A stretch of 64,000 nucleotides of DNA from Oleiagrimonas soli (lineage in GTDB: Bacteria > Pseudomonadota > Gammaproteobacteria > Xanthomonadales > Rhodanobacteraceae): contig NZ_KN196470.1 of assembly GCF_000761445.1 (NCBI RefSeq), forward strand, positions 2,232,861 through 2,296,860, written 5' to 3'. The first letter of the stretch is position 1; each line of letters opens with the position of its first letter. Below the pieces are notes generated by a model. It saw only the letters and a program-made list of their open reading frames with translations, was not told the origin of the DNA and did no database searches. Shown here piece after piece: positions 34,073-42,346 of this stretch. A program made the position numbers and the translations under genes.

Positions 34073-34864
34073 ATGAAACTGGAACTCGACGGCCGCCACG
34101 CGCTGGTATGCGGCGCCTCCAAGGGCATCGGCCGCGCCACCGCCACGGAACTGGCCGCGCTGGGCGCGGACGTCACCGTGCTGGCCCGCTCGGAAGACGT
34201 CCTGCGCGCACTCGTCGACACGCTGCCGCGCACGCACGACGCCCAGCAGCACCGCTTCCTGGTCGCCGACATGAGCGATCGCCCCGCCCTCGCCGCCGCC
34301 ATCGAGGCGCACATCGCCGCGCATCCGGCGCAGATCCTGATCCACAACTCCGGCGGACCACCCGCCGGCCCGGCGCACCGCGCCGATGCCGCCGCCTTCG
34401 AGCAGGCCTTCGGCCAGCACCTTCTGGCCGGTCAGACGCTGTTGCAGGCGGTGCTGCCGGGCATGCGCGCGGCCGGCTACGGACGCCTGGTCAACATCAT
34501 CTCGACCTCGGTGAAGGAACCGATCCCGAACCTGGGCGTGTCCAACACCGTGCGCGCGGCCGTCGCCAGCTGGGCCAAGACCCTGGCCGGCGAACTCGCC
34601 GCCGACGGCATCACCGTCAACAACGTGCTACCCGGCTTCACCGAGACCGGCCGCCTGGCCAGCCTGATCGCCGGACGCGCGAAGGCGCAGGGCATCGACG
34701 AGGACGCGGTGGCGCGCGACATGCTCGGCCACGTGCCCGCCGCACGCTTTGGCAAGCCCGAGGAAGTCGCCGCCGTCGCGGCCTTCCTGTGCACGCCGGC
34801 CGCGGCCTACGTCAACGGCGTCAGCATCGCCGTCGACGGCGGACGCACGCGCAGCCTGTCCTGA
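34073..34864 (+). CDS. Short-chain dehydrogenase/reductase
   Basis: 263 residues from ATG 34073 (AGGAGA 8 nt upstream). Rossmann motif GASKGIGRA is at 15-23; the NNAG-equivalent is IHNSGGP. The Ser of the catalytic set is in NIISTSVKEPIPN, but the usual YxxxK is replaced by NTVRAAV, as in a known SDR subgroup (3-oxoacyl-ACP reductase-like proteins of the YkvO or bacilysin BacC type). Activity may therefore be unusual. The substrate is unknown. The nei gene follows after 3 bp. Confidence 0.85.
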   Translation: MKLELDGRHALVCGASKGIGRATATELAALGADVTVLARSEDVLRALVDTLPRTHDAQQHRFLVADMSDRPALAAAIEAHIAAHPAQILIHNSGGPPAGPAHRADAAAFEQAFGQHLLAGQTLLQAVLPGMRAAGYGRLVNIISTSVKEPIPNLGVSNTVRAAVASWAKTLAGELAADGITVNNVLPGFTETGRLASLIAGRAKAQGIDEDAVARDMLGHVPAARFGKPEEVAAVAAFLCTPAAAYVNGVSIAVDGGRTRSLS

Positions 34865-34867
34865 GCC

Positions 34868-35659
34868 GTGCCCGAAGGGCCGGAAATCCGTCGCGCTGCC
34901 GACGCCCTGGCCGATGCCGTGGTCGGCGCCCCGCTGGCGCGCGTGTGGTTCGCTTTCGAGGAGCTCCTGCCCTACGCGCCGCTCCTGATCGGACAACGCA
35001 TCGAAGCCATCACGCCGCACGGCAAGGCGCTGCTGACGCGCTTCGACAACGGCCTGACGATGTATTCGCACAACCAGCTCTATGGCGTGTGGCGCATCGC
35101 CGCCGCCGGCGAGCGTCCACGCACGAAACGCAGCCTGCGCGTGGCGCTGGAGACGGCCGACCACGCGATCCTGCTCTACAGCGCCTCGGACGTCAGTCTG
35201 TGGCCGACTGAACGCGTGCACGAGCATCCGTTTCTGGCACGACTGGGGCCGGATGTGCTCGACCCCGAGCTGGATCGCGACACCGTGCTGGCGCGCCTGA
35301 GCGACCGCCGCTTCGCGCGTCGGCGGCTGGCCGGTCTGCTGCTCGACCAGGCGTTCCTCGCCGGCCTGGGCAACTACCTGCGCGCGGAAATCCTGTGGCA
35401 GGCGCGCATCGCGCCGACCCTGCGGCCGGTCGATCTGGATGACGCCCAACGCATCATGCTGGCCGATGCGCTGCTCGACGTGCCGCGTCATTCCTACCGC
35501 ACACGCGGTAAACGTGGCCGCGGCCGTCTGCAGGAAACACCCTTCCGTTTCCGCGTCTACGGCCGCGACAACCAGCCCTGCCCGCGCTGCGCCACGCCGA
35601 TCGCGCGCAGCGAGCTCGGCGGCCGACCGATGTTCACCTGTCCGGATTGTCAACGCTGA
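34868..35659 (+). CDS. nei: Endonuclease VIII (Nei), DNA glycosylase/AP lyase
   Basis: Removes oxidised pyrimidines and nicks the backbone. The 263-residue product starts with GTG at 34868. The catalytic N-terminus is PEGPEIRRAAD (Pro1 nucleophile, Glu2), Lys in HGKALLTRF, the H2TH segment FLAGLGNYLRAEILW, and a C-terminal zinc finger CPRCATPI...MFTCPDCQR. The PEGPEI start and length favour Nei over MutM. Confidence 0.94.
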   Translation: MPEGPEIRRAADALADAVVGAPLARVWFAFEELLPYAPLLIGQRIEAITPHGKALLTRFDNGLTMYSHNQLYGVWRIAAAGERPRTKRSLRVALETADHAILLYSASDVSLWPTERVHEHPFLARLGPDVLDPELDRDTVLARLSDRRFARRRLAGLLLDQAFLAGLGNYLRAEILWQARIAPTLRPVDLDDAQRIMLADALLDVPRHSYRTRGKRGRGRLQETPFRFRVYGRDNQPCPRCATPIARSELGGRPMFTCPDCQR

Positions 35660-35691
35660 CGCTGCGGCCAAAGCTCGCTAAGCTTCGCGGC

Positions 35692-37155
35692 ATGGACATG
35701 CCGAGTTTCCAGCACCTGATCGACGGCCGTATGGTCGACGCCGCCGACGGCGGTTGGCGCGACGTGCATGAACCGGCCACCGGCCAGGTCTACGCGCGCT
35801 GTGCGGACGGCAACGCGGCCGACGTCGAGCGCGCCGTGGCCGCCGCGGCCGCCGCCGCGCCGGACTGGGGCCGTCGCCCGGCCGGCGAACGCGCCGCCCT
35901 GCTGCGCCGCATGGCCGACCTCGTCGAACAGCGCCTGGACGCCTTCGCCGCCGCCGAATCGCGTGACAGCGGCAAGCCGGTGGCGCTGGCGCGAAACGTC
36001 GACATTCCGCGTGCGGTCGCCAACCTGCGCTTCTTCGCCGCCGCCATCGAAACCTGGGACGGCGCGTCGCACGCCATGCCCGGCCAGGCGATCAACGTCA
36101 CCCTGCGCCAGCCGTTGGGCGTGGCGGCCTGCATCAGCCCGTGGAACCTGCCTCTGTACCTGTTCACCTGGAAGATCGCCCCGGCCCTGGCCTGCGGCAA
36201 CGCGGTGGTGGCCAAGCCGTCCGAGATCACCCCGTGCACGGCGACGATGCTGGCCGAGGTGGCACTGGAAGCCGGTCTGCCCGCCGGCGTGTTCAACGTC
36301 GTGCACGGCGAGGGGCCCGCGGTCGGCGCACCGCTGGTCGCGCATCCGCAGGTCAAGGCCGTGTCGTTCACCGGCTCCACGCGCACCGGCGCGGCCATTG
36401 CCGCCGCCACCGCCGCGCAGTTCAAGAAGGTCTCGCTGGAGATGGGCGGCAAGAACCCCGCCATCGTGTTCGCCGACGCCGATCTGTCCGATGCGAACCT
36501 CGATACCATCGTGCGCTCGGGCTTCGCCAATCAGGGCGAAATCTGTCTGTGCGGCTCGCGCCTGCTGGTGCAGCGCTCCATCTACGAAGACTTCCGCGAG
36601 CGCTATCTGACACGCGTGAAAGCATTGCGCGTGGGCGATCCCGAGGCGGCGGAGAGCGACCTCGGCGCGCTGGTCTCGAAACCGCACTTCGACAAGGTCG
36701 TGGCTTGCATCGAACGTGCGCGCAGCGAAGGCGGCACCGTGCTGTGCGGCGGCCAAGCCGTGCAGCTGGAAGGTCGTTGCGCGGAGGGCTGGTTCGTCGC
36801 CCCGACCGTGATCGAGAGCCTGCCCGCCGACTGCGCCACCAACCAGGAAGAAATTTTCGGCCCGGTCGTCACCCTGATGCCGTTCGAGGACGAAGCCGAC
36901 GCGCTGGCCCTCGCCAACGGCACCGGCTACGGCCTGGCCGCCTCGCTGTGGACGCGTGACATCGACCGCGCACAGCGCATGGCCAGCGCGCTGGAATTCG
37001 GCATCGTCTGGATCAACTGCTGGATGCTGCGCGACCTGCGCACGCCGTTCGGCGGCGTCAAGCAATCCGGCGTCGGCCGGGAGGGCGGCGTCGAGGCGCT
37101 GCGCTTCTTCACCGAAGCCAAGAACGTGTGCATCGCCGTGCATCCCGCCGCATGA
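35692..37155 (+). CDS. Aldehyde dehydrogenase, 2-aminomuconate semialdehyde type
   Basis: 487 residues from ATG 35692. The catalytic Cys is in NQGEICLCGSRL (about 285-296) and the general-base Glu in SLEMGGKNP. The cofactor region is ISPWNLPLYLFTWKIAPALACGN. The GEICLCGSR motif is typical of hydroxymuconic and aminomuconic semialdehyde dehydrogenases. An AmnD-like deaminase two genes on supports 2-aminomuconate 6-semialdehyde, an intermediate of kynurenine and tryptophan degradation, as the substrate. The earlier kynurenine genes are not in the window. Confidence 0.85.
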   Translation: MDMPSFQHLIDGRMVDAADGGWRDVHEPATGQVYARCADGNAADVERAVAAAAAAAPDWGRRPAGERAALLRRMADLVEQRLDAFAAAESRDSGKPVALARNVDIPRAVANLRFFAAAIETWDGASHAMPGQAINVTLRQPLGVAACISPWNLPLYLFTWKIAPALACGNAVVAKPSEITPCTATMLAEVALEAGLPAGVFNVVHGEGPAVGAPLVAHPQVKAVSFTGSTRTGAAIAAATAAQFKKVSLEMGGKNPAIVFADADLSDANLDTIVRSGFANQGEICLCGSRLLVQRSIYEDFRERYLTRVKALRVGDPEAAESDLGALVSKPHFDKVVACIERARSEGGTVLCGGQAVQLEGRCAEGWFVAPTVIESLPADCATNQEEIFGPVVTLMPFEDEADALALANGTGYGLAASLWTRDIDRAQRMASALEFGIVWINCWMLRDLRTPFGGVKQSGVGREGGVEALRFFTEAKNVCIAVHPAA

Positions 37156-37214
37156 GCGCGGGTCGTCGCGGCGTTGCCGTCCATTGAATCTTCATCGCAG
37201 GAGAACGTTCAACC

Positions 37215-37886
37215 ATGCCTCGTATCAAGGAACTGCTCGCCAGCAACAAGCAATGGGCCGAGCGCATTCAGGCCGAAGATCCGCAGTTCTTCGAGCAGCT
37301 GTCCAAGCAGCAGGCGCCGAAATTCCTGTGGGTCGGCTGCTCGGATTCGCGCGTGCCGGCCACGCAGATCGTCGACCTGCCGCCGGGCGAGATCTTCGTG
37401 CACCGCAACGTCGCCAACGTCATCGTGCACACCGATCTCAACGCGCTGTCGGTGATCCAGTTCGCCGTCGAAGTACTGAAAGTCGAGCACGTGCTGGTGG
37501 TCGGGCACTACGGCTGTGGCGGCGTAGGCGCGGTGCTCAAGAAGCAGCGCCTGGGGCTGATCGACAATTGGCTGCGGCACGTCGAGGACGTCGCCAACAA
37601 GCACATCCATGCGCTGGGCGACACGCTCGGCTTCGAGCGACGCCACGACCGCCTGTGCGAGCTCAACGCCATCGAGCAGGCCATGCATGTGTGCGCCACG
37701 ACCATCGTGCAGGAAGCCTGGAGCCGCGGGCAGCCGCTGCGCGTGCACGCCTGGGTCTACGGCCTTTCCGACGGCCGCATCAACGACCTCGGGCTGGATG
37801 TGCGCGACATGGATTCGATGCGGACATCCTATCGCCAGGCGCTCGATACGCTGACCGCGAAATGGGCTCAGGAGGATGCCGCGTGA
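37215..37886 (+). CDS. can: Beta-class carbonic anhydrase
   Basis: Zinc enzyme that interconverts CO2 and bicarbonate. The 223 residues carry zinc ligands Cys42 and Asp44 (GCSDSRVP), His98 and Cys101 (VGHYGCGGV). ATG 37215 is preceded by AGGAGAACG. It lies between the aldehyde dehydrogenase and the AmnD-like gene, and its stop overlaps the latter's GTG start, so the three are probably one operon. Confidence 0.96.
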   Translation: MPRIKELLASNKQWAERIQAEDPQFFEQLSKQQAPKFLWVGCSDSRVPATQIVDLPPGEIFVHRNVANVIVHTDLNALSVIQFAVEVLKVEHVLVVGHYGCGGVGAVLKKQRLGLIDNWLRHVEDVANKHIHALGDTLGFERRHDRLCELNAIEQAMHVCATTIVQEAWSRGQPLRVHAWVYGLSDGRINDLGLDVRDMDSMRTSYRQALDTLTAKWAQEDAA

Positions 37887-38311
37887 GCGGATCGATCCGC
37901 ACGGACAAGGCGCCGCCGCCGGTCGGCGCCTACCCGCATGCGCGTCGCGTCGGCGACCTGCTGTTCCTGTCCGGCGTCGGCCCTCGACGCCCGGACGACA
38001 ACGGCATTCCGGGCAACGTCTACGACGACAGCGGGCTGCTGGTCGACTACGACATCGAGGCGCAGTGCCGGCAGGTGTTCGCCAACGTCCGCGCGGTGCT
38101 GGAAGCCAGCGGCGCGCGTTGGGAAGACCTCGTGGACGTGACCGTGTTCCTGACCGACATGGCGCGCGACTTCGCCGCCTACAACCGTCTCTACGCCGAG
38201 CACTTCCAGGGCGTCGACGCCTGCCGCACTACGCTCGGCATCGACGCGCTGCCGACGCCGATCGCGATCGAACTGAAATGCATCGCCGCGCCCGGCGCGC
38301 GTCGGGACTGA
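37883..38311 (+). CDS. 2-aminomuconate deaminase-like RidA family protein
   Basis: 142 residues from GTG 37883 (AGGAGG 7 nt upstream, GTGA overlap with the carbonic anhydrase stop). The family is YjgF/RidA, with the AmnD-type start VGAYPHARRVGDLLFLSGVG and a longer middle loop (RPDDNGIPGNVYD). AmnD converts 2-aminomuconate to 4-oxalocrotonate and ammonia. That fits the product of the aldehyde dehydrogenase upstream. A generic RidA imine hydrolase is the alternative. Confidence 0.8.
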   Translation: MSGSIRTDKAPPPVGAYPHARRVGDLLFLSGVGPRRPDDNGIPGNVYDDSGLLVDYDIEAQCRQVFANVRAVLEASGARWEDLVDVTVFLTDMARDFAAYNRLYAEHFQGVDACRTTLGIDALPTPIAIELKCIAAPGARRD

Positions 38312-38318
38312 CGTCGAC

Positions 38319-39104
38319 TCAGCCGACGGCGTCCAGACAGGTCTGCAACAGCCGGCGGATCACCGGCTGCACGCGCTCGGCGTGCTCCGGCAGGTACTCG
38401 AAAGTCGCCTCGTCCATGTAGTTGCACTGCGCCAGTTCCAGCTGCACGGCGTCGATGCCGTCGTCGGGCGCGCCGTAATGGCGCGTGATGTAACCGCCCT
38501 TGAAGCGCCCGTCGACCACGTGGGTGTAGGCGTTCTGGCCGTCGAGCACGCCGGCCAGTGCCTTGCGCAGCGACGGGTGGCAGCTGACCCCGGCGTGGGT
38601 GCCGAGATTGAAGTCCGGCAGACGGCCCTGGAACAGCATCGGCACCACCGCGCGGATCGAGTGCCCTTCCCATAGCACCACGCGGCCGTGCGCCTCGCGC
38701 AGCCGCTTCAGTTCATCGCGCAAGGCCTGGTGATAGGGCCGCCAGTAGGCTTCCACGCGCGCGGCAATGTCCTCGCTGTCCGGCGCTTCGCCGTCACGGT
38801 AGATCGACGTACCGTCGAACTGGATCGTCGGCACCAGGCTGGTCTCGCTCTGCCCCGGGTACAGCGCATGCCCGTCCGCCGGGCGATTGAGATCGACCAC
38901 GTAGCGCGAATGCGCCGGCTGCAGGATGCTGGCACCCAGCTCGCGCGCGAAGGCGTACAGACGGCCCACGTGCCAGTCGGTGTCGGGCGAGCGCTGCGCC
39001 GACGGCGTCATGCGCGCAGCCAGCGCCTCGGGAATGTGGCTGCCGTCGTGTGGCAGGCTGATGAGCAGCGGCGCGCTGCCCCGGTGCAAGGTGAAGGTAA
39101 ACAT
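38319..39104 (-). CDS. hutG: N-formylglutamate amidohydrolase
   Basis: Hydrolyses N-formylglutamate to glutamate and formate, the last step of one histidine-degradation route. The 261 residues contain LLISLPHDGSHIP, SRYVVDLNRPAD, RVVLWEGHSIRAVVP and a C-terminal QLELAQCNYMDE, which fit the family's zinc-binding pattern. It is convergent with the AmnD-like gene, with 7 bp between. No other hut gene is visible. Confidence 0.9.
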   Translation of the reverse strand: MFTFTLHRGSAPLLISLPHDGSHIPEALAARMTPSAQRSPDTDWHVGRLYAFARELGASILQPAHSRYVVDLNRPADGHALYPGQSETSLVPTIQFDGTSIYRDGEAPDSEDIAARVEAYWRPYHQALRDELKRLREAHGRVVLWEGHSIRAVVPMLFQGRLPDFNLGTHAGVSCHPSLRKALAGVLDGQNAYTHVVDGRFKGGYITRHYGAPDDGIDAVQLELAQCNYMDEATFEYLPEHAERVQPVIRRLLQTCLDAVG

Positions 39105-39268
39105 GCCTGTATTCTAGTGCTCTCCATGCCCATAGGTTCCAACGTATGCGTACATGCGTAAAACCTCGTCTTAGGGATATTCCGATGCCTGAAATGCTTC
39201 ACATCTTTTCAACCAATCCTGTGATCTTATGAAACAGCTCCAATGAAGGAGCATTAAGGAGAGATGTG

Positions 39269-39571
39269 ATGAAACGGAACGCATTTTTGCCGCTCGCCGC
39301 TATCGTCCTAATCGGCGCTCTTTCCATCGGCAATCAGGAAGCACGCGCAGCACTTCCTTGTCCGGATTGCCAAGCAATCTTTCAAAAGTGCCTGGATGCC
39401 GGCGGCTCCTACAGCTCATGCGAAGCCAGTCAGCCGGGCTACTGCTATGGCTGCCCGCCGCCCCTCAGCGACAATACCAAGAAAGTGCACGCACCCGATT
39501 TCACGAAACATCATTCCGCGTTTCTTGCCTGGATCAGCCGGCAGATTCATACGCTGAAAAAACTCGCGTGA
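39269..39571 (+). CDS. Small exported Cys-rich protein, unknown
   Basis: 100 residues from ATG 39269, with AAGGAGAG just upstream. The signal peptide is MKRNAFLPLAAIVLIGALSIGNQEARA. The mature part has six cysteines in about 35 residues (CPDC, KC, SC, YCYGC) followed by a basic His/Lys-rich tail. DNA here is lower in GC than its neighbours. The cysteine layout suggests disulfides or metal binding. I do not recognise a family. A strong terminator follows, so it is a single-gene transcript. Confidence 0.8.
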   Translation: MKRNAFLPLAAIVLIGALSIGNQEARAALPCPDCQAIFQKCLDAGGSYSSCEASQPGYCYGCPPPLSDNTKKVHAPDFTKHHSAFLAWISRQIHTLKKLA

Positions 39572-39600
39572 TGTACGTCATCGCATGAGCCATGGTATGG

Positions 39601-39632
39601 CAAGGCCGCCGTTTAGGCGGCCTTGCATTTTA
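39601..39632 (+). terminator. Intrinsic terminator after the Cys-rich protein gene
   Basis: A 10-bp perfect stem (CAAGGCCGCC and GGCGGCCTTG) with loop GTTTA is followed by CATTTTAT. It could also serve the convergent gor gene. Confidence 0.85.
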
Positions 39633-39670
39633 TGCGCCCATGCAAAACCACGGCACACCTTGCCCCGCAC

Positions 39671-41014
39671 TCAGTCCCCGAGCAGCACCAGCTCTTCCGC
39701 GGACGTCGGATGGATCGCCACCGTGGCGTCGAGGTCGGCCTTGCGCGCGCCCATCTTCAGCGCCACGGCGAAGCCCTGCAGCATTTCGTCGCTGCCGACG
39801 CCGAACAGATGCACGCCGACCACGCGCTCGTCAGGGCCGACGCAGACCAGCTTCATCAGACTCTGCTGCGGGTGATCCGACAGCGCCGACACCATCGGCG
39901 TGAAGCGCGCGCGGTGCACGCGCACGGCGTCGCCATGCAGCACCCGCGCCTGCGCCTCGGTCAGCCCCACCGCGCCCAGCGGCGGATGCGCGAAGACGAC
40001 GCTGGGAATGTTGGCGTAGTCCAGCTGCGCATCGGGCTGGCCGCCGAACAGGCGGTCCGACAACCGCCGTCCCGCGGCGATCGCGACCGGCGTCAGTTCG
40101 GTGCGTCCGGTCACGTCGCCCACCGCATGCACGCCGGGCACGTTGGTGTCCTGCTTCGCGTCGGTGACGATGTGACCGTCCTCGTCCAGCGCCAGCGGCA
40201 CCGTGCCGAGTCCGATGTCGTCGCTGTTGGGCACGCGTCCGAGCGCCCACAGCACCTGCTCGTAGGGCGCGGCGTCGCCGGTCGCGACGTGCTCCAGATG
40301 CAGGCCGTCGCGGTCGCGTCGCACATCGGGAAGCGCCGCGTGCAGGTGCACGCCGATGCCCTGCGCGCGCATCGACGCGGTCAGCGCCTCGCCCAGCTCG
40401 GCGTCGAAATGACTGAGCAGCGTCGAGCGTGCGTACAGATCGACTTTCGCGCCCAATGCGTGCAGCACGCCTGCCAGCTCGCAGCCGATATAACCGCCGC
40501 CGATCACGGCCACGCTGCGCGGACAGGCACGCAACGCGAAGAAGTCGTCCGACACCCCGCCCAGCTCGAAGCCCGGCGTGGCCAGACGACGCGGCCGCGC
40601 GCCGGTGGCGATCAGCACGTGCGGCGCGCACAGCGTCTCGCCGGCGGCCTCCACGCGGTCGGCGGCGCGCAGACAGCCACGCGCCGCGATCAACGCGACG
40701 CCGGCCTCCTGCAGACGCTTGCGGTAGCTGGCATGGATGCGCGCGATGTAGGCCTCGCGGCGGGCGACGAAATGCCCCCAGTCGAGTGCCCCGGACGACA
40801 CCTCGAACCCGAACGCGCGGGCGCGTTGCACGTCCTCGGCCGCCTGCGCGGCGTACCACATGGCTTTCTTCGGCACGCAGCCGACGTTGACGCAGGTGCC
40901 GCCGAGCGCGCCCGGTTCCAGCAGCGCGACGCGCGCGCCGTGATGGGCGGCGCGGAAGGCGGAGGCCAGACCGCCGGAACCGGCGCCGAGCACGATGTAA
41001 TCGAAAGTACGCAT
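39671..41014 (-). CDS. gor: Glutathione-disulfide reductase
   Basis: FAD and NADPH dependent reductase that regenerates glutathione. The 447 residues have the FAD motif GAGSGGLASAF, the redox-active disulfide GGTCVNVGCVPKK, the NADPH motif VIGGGYIGCELAGVL, the second FAD motif VHAVGDVT and the C-terminal active-site His in AIHPTSAEELV. It starts 24 bp after the DadA-like gene and is probably co-transcribed. Confidence 0.93.
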   Translation of the reverse strand: MRTFDYIVLGAGSGGLASAFRAAHHGARVALLEPGALGGTCVNVGCVPKKAMWYAAQAAEDVQRARAFGFEVSSGALDWGHFVARREAYIARIHASYRKRLQEAGVALIAARGCLRAADRVEAAGETLCAPHVLIATGARPRRLATPGFELGGVSDDFFALRACPRSVAVIGGGYIGCELAGVLHALGAKVDLYARSTLLSHFDAELGEALTASMRAQGIGVHLHAALPDVRRDRDGLHLEHVATGDAAPYEQVLWALGRVPNSDDIGLGTVPLALDEDGHIVTDAKQDTNVPGVHAVGDVTGRTELTPVAIAAGRRLSDRLFGGQPDAQLDYANIPSVVFAHPPLGAVGLTEAQARVLHGDAVRVHRARFTPMVSALSDHPQQSLMKLVCVGPDERVVGVHLFGVGSDEMLQGFAVALKMGARKADLDATVAIHPTSAEELVLLGD

Positions 41015-41038
41015 GCGATCCTTGAGCGTCGTTCCCCG

Positions 41039-42295
41039 TCAGAGCCGAAAACGCGCCGGCCGGAAAGCGTGGGTGTCGATATCCGGCGCCACGCCGCGGC
41101 ACAGCGCCGTGACGATCTCCGCGGTGCCCGCCGCCATGCTCATGCCGAGCATGCCATGCGCGGTGGCGAAGATCAGATTCGACCAGCGCCGGCTTTCGCC
41201 GATGATGGGCAACTGGTCCACGCTCATCGGTCGCCAGCCCCACCACATCTCCTGCAGCACGGGTCCGGACGACTCGTGTAGATAGTGTGTCGCGGCGCGG
41301 CGGATGGCCTTCACGCGCGCATCGTTGAGCAGACCGTCGAAGCCGTTGAACTCCATCGTGCCGCCGAGCCGGAAACCGGAACCCCAGGCCACCGCGCAGA
41401 CGCCGTCCTCGCGCAGCATCAGCGGGCGCGATGGCGCGCGCGACGGGCGCGACCAGGTGATCGAATAGCCCTTGCCCGGCTGCATCGGCAGACGCATGCC
41501 GAACATGCGGCCGACCTGCGGCGACCAGGCGCCCAACGCCATCACCATGCGTTTGCCCGAGTACACGCCGCGATGGGTGCGCACAGCATCGATCTGACGG
41601 CCGTTGACGTGCACGCGCTCGATCCGCGCATTCTCCTCGACAATGCCGCCCAGCTCGCGCACCCGACGCGCCAGTTCGGCAACGAAGGCTTCGGGGCGTA
41701 GATGCGCGTCGCCGGGATGGAAATAGCCGCCGGCCATGCCCGGCTTCAGCGCCGGCTCCATCGCCTGCAGCTCGTCGTCGCTCTTGCGCTGCGCCTCGAT
41801 GCCGAGTCGGTCCAGCCACTGCGCATGCTTCTCGGCCTCGCGCAGGCTTTCCGCGTGGCGATAGACGTACAGCGTGCCGCGCGCGGCGTATTCGCAGTCC
41901 AGCCCTTCTTCCTCGATCCAGTCACGCATCAGGTCGATCGAGCTCAACAACAGCGTGGCCCGCGCTTCCGCGGCTTCTTCGGCGCGCGCCCGCCGCCCTT
42001 GCCGGGCCAGGCGTAGCAACCACAGAAAGCGCGCCAGCTCCGGACGCGGATGGATGTGCAGGGGCGCGTCGTTCTGCAGCATCTGCGCGAACGCCTTGCG
42101 CAGACCGCCGGGTGTGAGCAGCGGGATCGCATGACTGGGCGTCAGCGTGCCGCAGTTGCCGTGCGAAGCGCCACTGCCGACCGTGCCCTGCTCGACGATG
42201 CGCACGCTCGCGCCGGCCTGCAGCAGCCGCAGCGCACAGGCCAGGCCGATCACGCCGCCACCAAGCACGAGAACATCACTACGCTGCGCTGCCAT
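41039..42295 (-). CDS. FAD-dependent D-amino acid dehydrogenase (DadA-like)
   Basis: 418 residues from ATG 42293-42295 (MAAQRSDVLVLGGGVIG), six codons inside the longest frame. FAD motif GGGVIGLACALRLLQAG, the DAO-family segment GSGASHGNCGTLTPSHA, and C-terminal GWRPMSVDQLPIIGES and HGMLGMSMAAGTAEIV are present. It oxidises D-amino acids to oxoacids, passing electrons to the respiratory chain. D-alanine (DadA) and D-hydroxyproline dehydrogenases share this motif set, so the substrate is open. It is the first gene of a pair with gor. Confidence 0.87.
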   Translation of the reverse strand: MAAQRSDVLVLGGGVIGLACALRLLQAGASVRIVEQGTVGSGASHGNCGTLTPSHAIPLLTPGGLRKAFAQMLQNDAPLHIHPRPELARFLWLLRLARQGRRARAEEAAEARATLLLSSIDLMRDWIEEEGLDCEYAARGTLYVYRHAESLREAEKHAQWLDRLGIEAQRKSDDELQAMEPALKPGMAGGYFHPGDAHLRPEAFVAELARRVRELGGIVEENARIERVHVNGRQIDAVRTHRGVYSGKRMVMALGAWSPQVGRMFGMRLPMQPGKGYSITWSRPSRAPSRPLMLREDGVCAVAWGSGFRLGGTMEFNGFDGLLNDARVKAIRRAATHYLHESSGPVLQEMWWGWRPMSVDQLPIIGESRRWSNLIFATAHGMLGMSMAAGTAEIVTALCRGVAPDIDTHAFRPARFRL

Positions 42296-42346
42296 GGGTC
42301 CCATTCTACCCACGGTTCGTGACCGACATACGCCCGGACGAACGGC

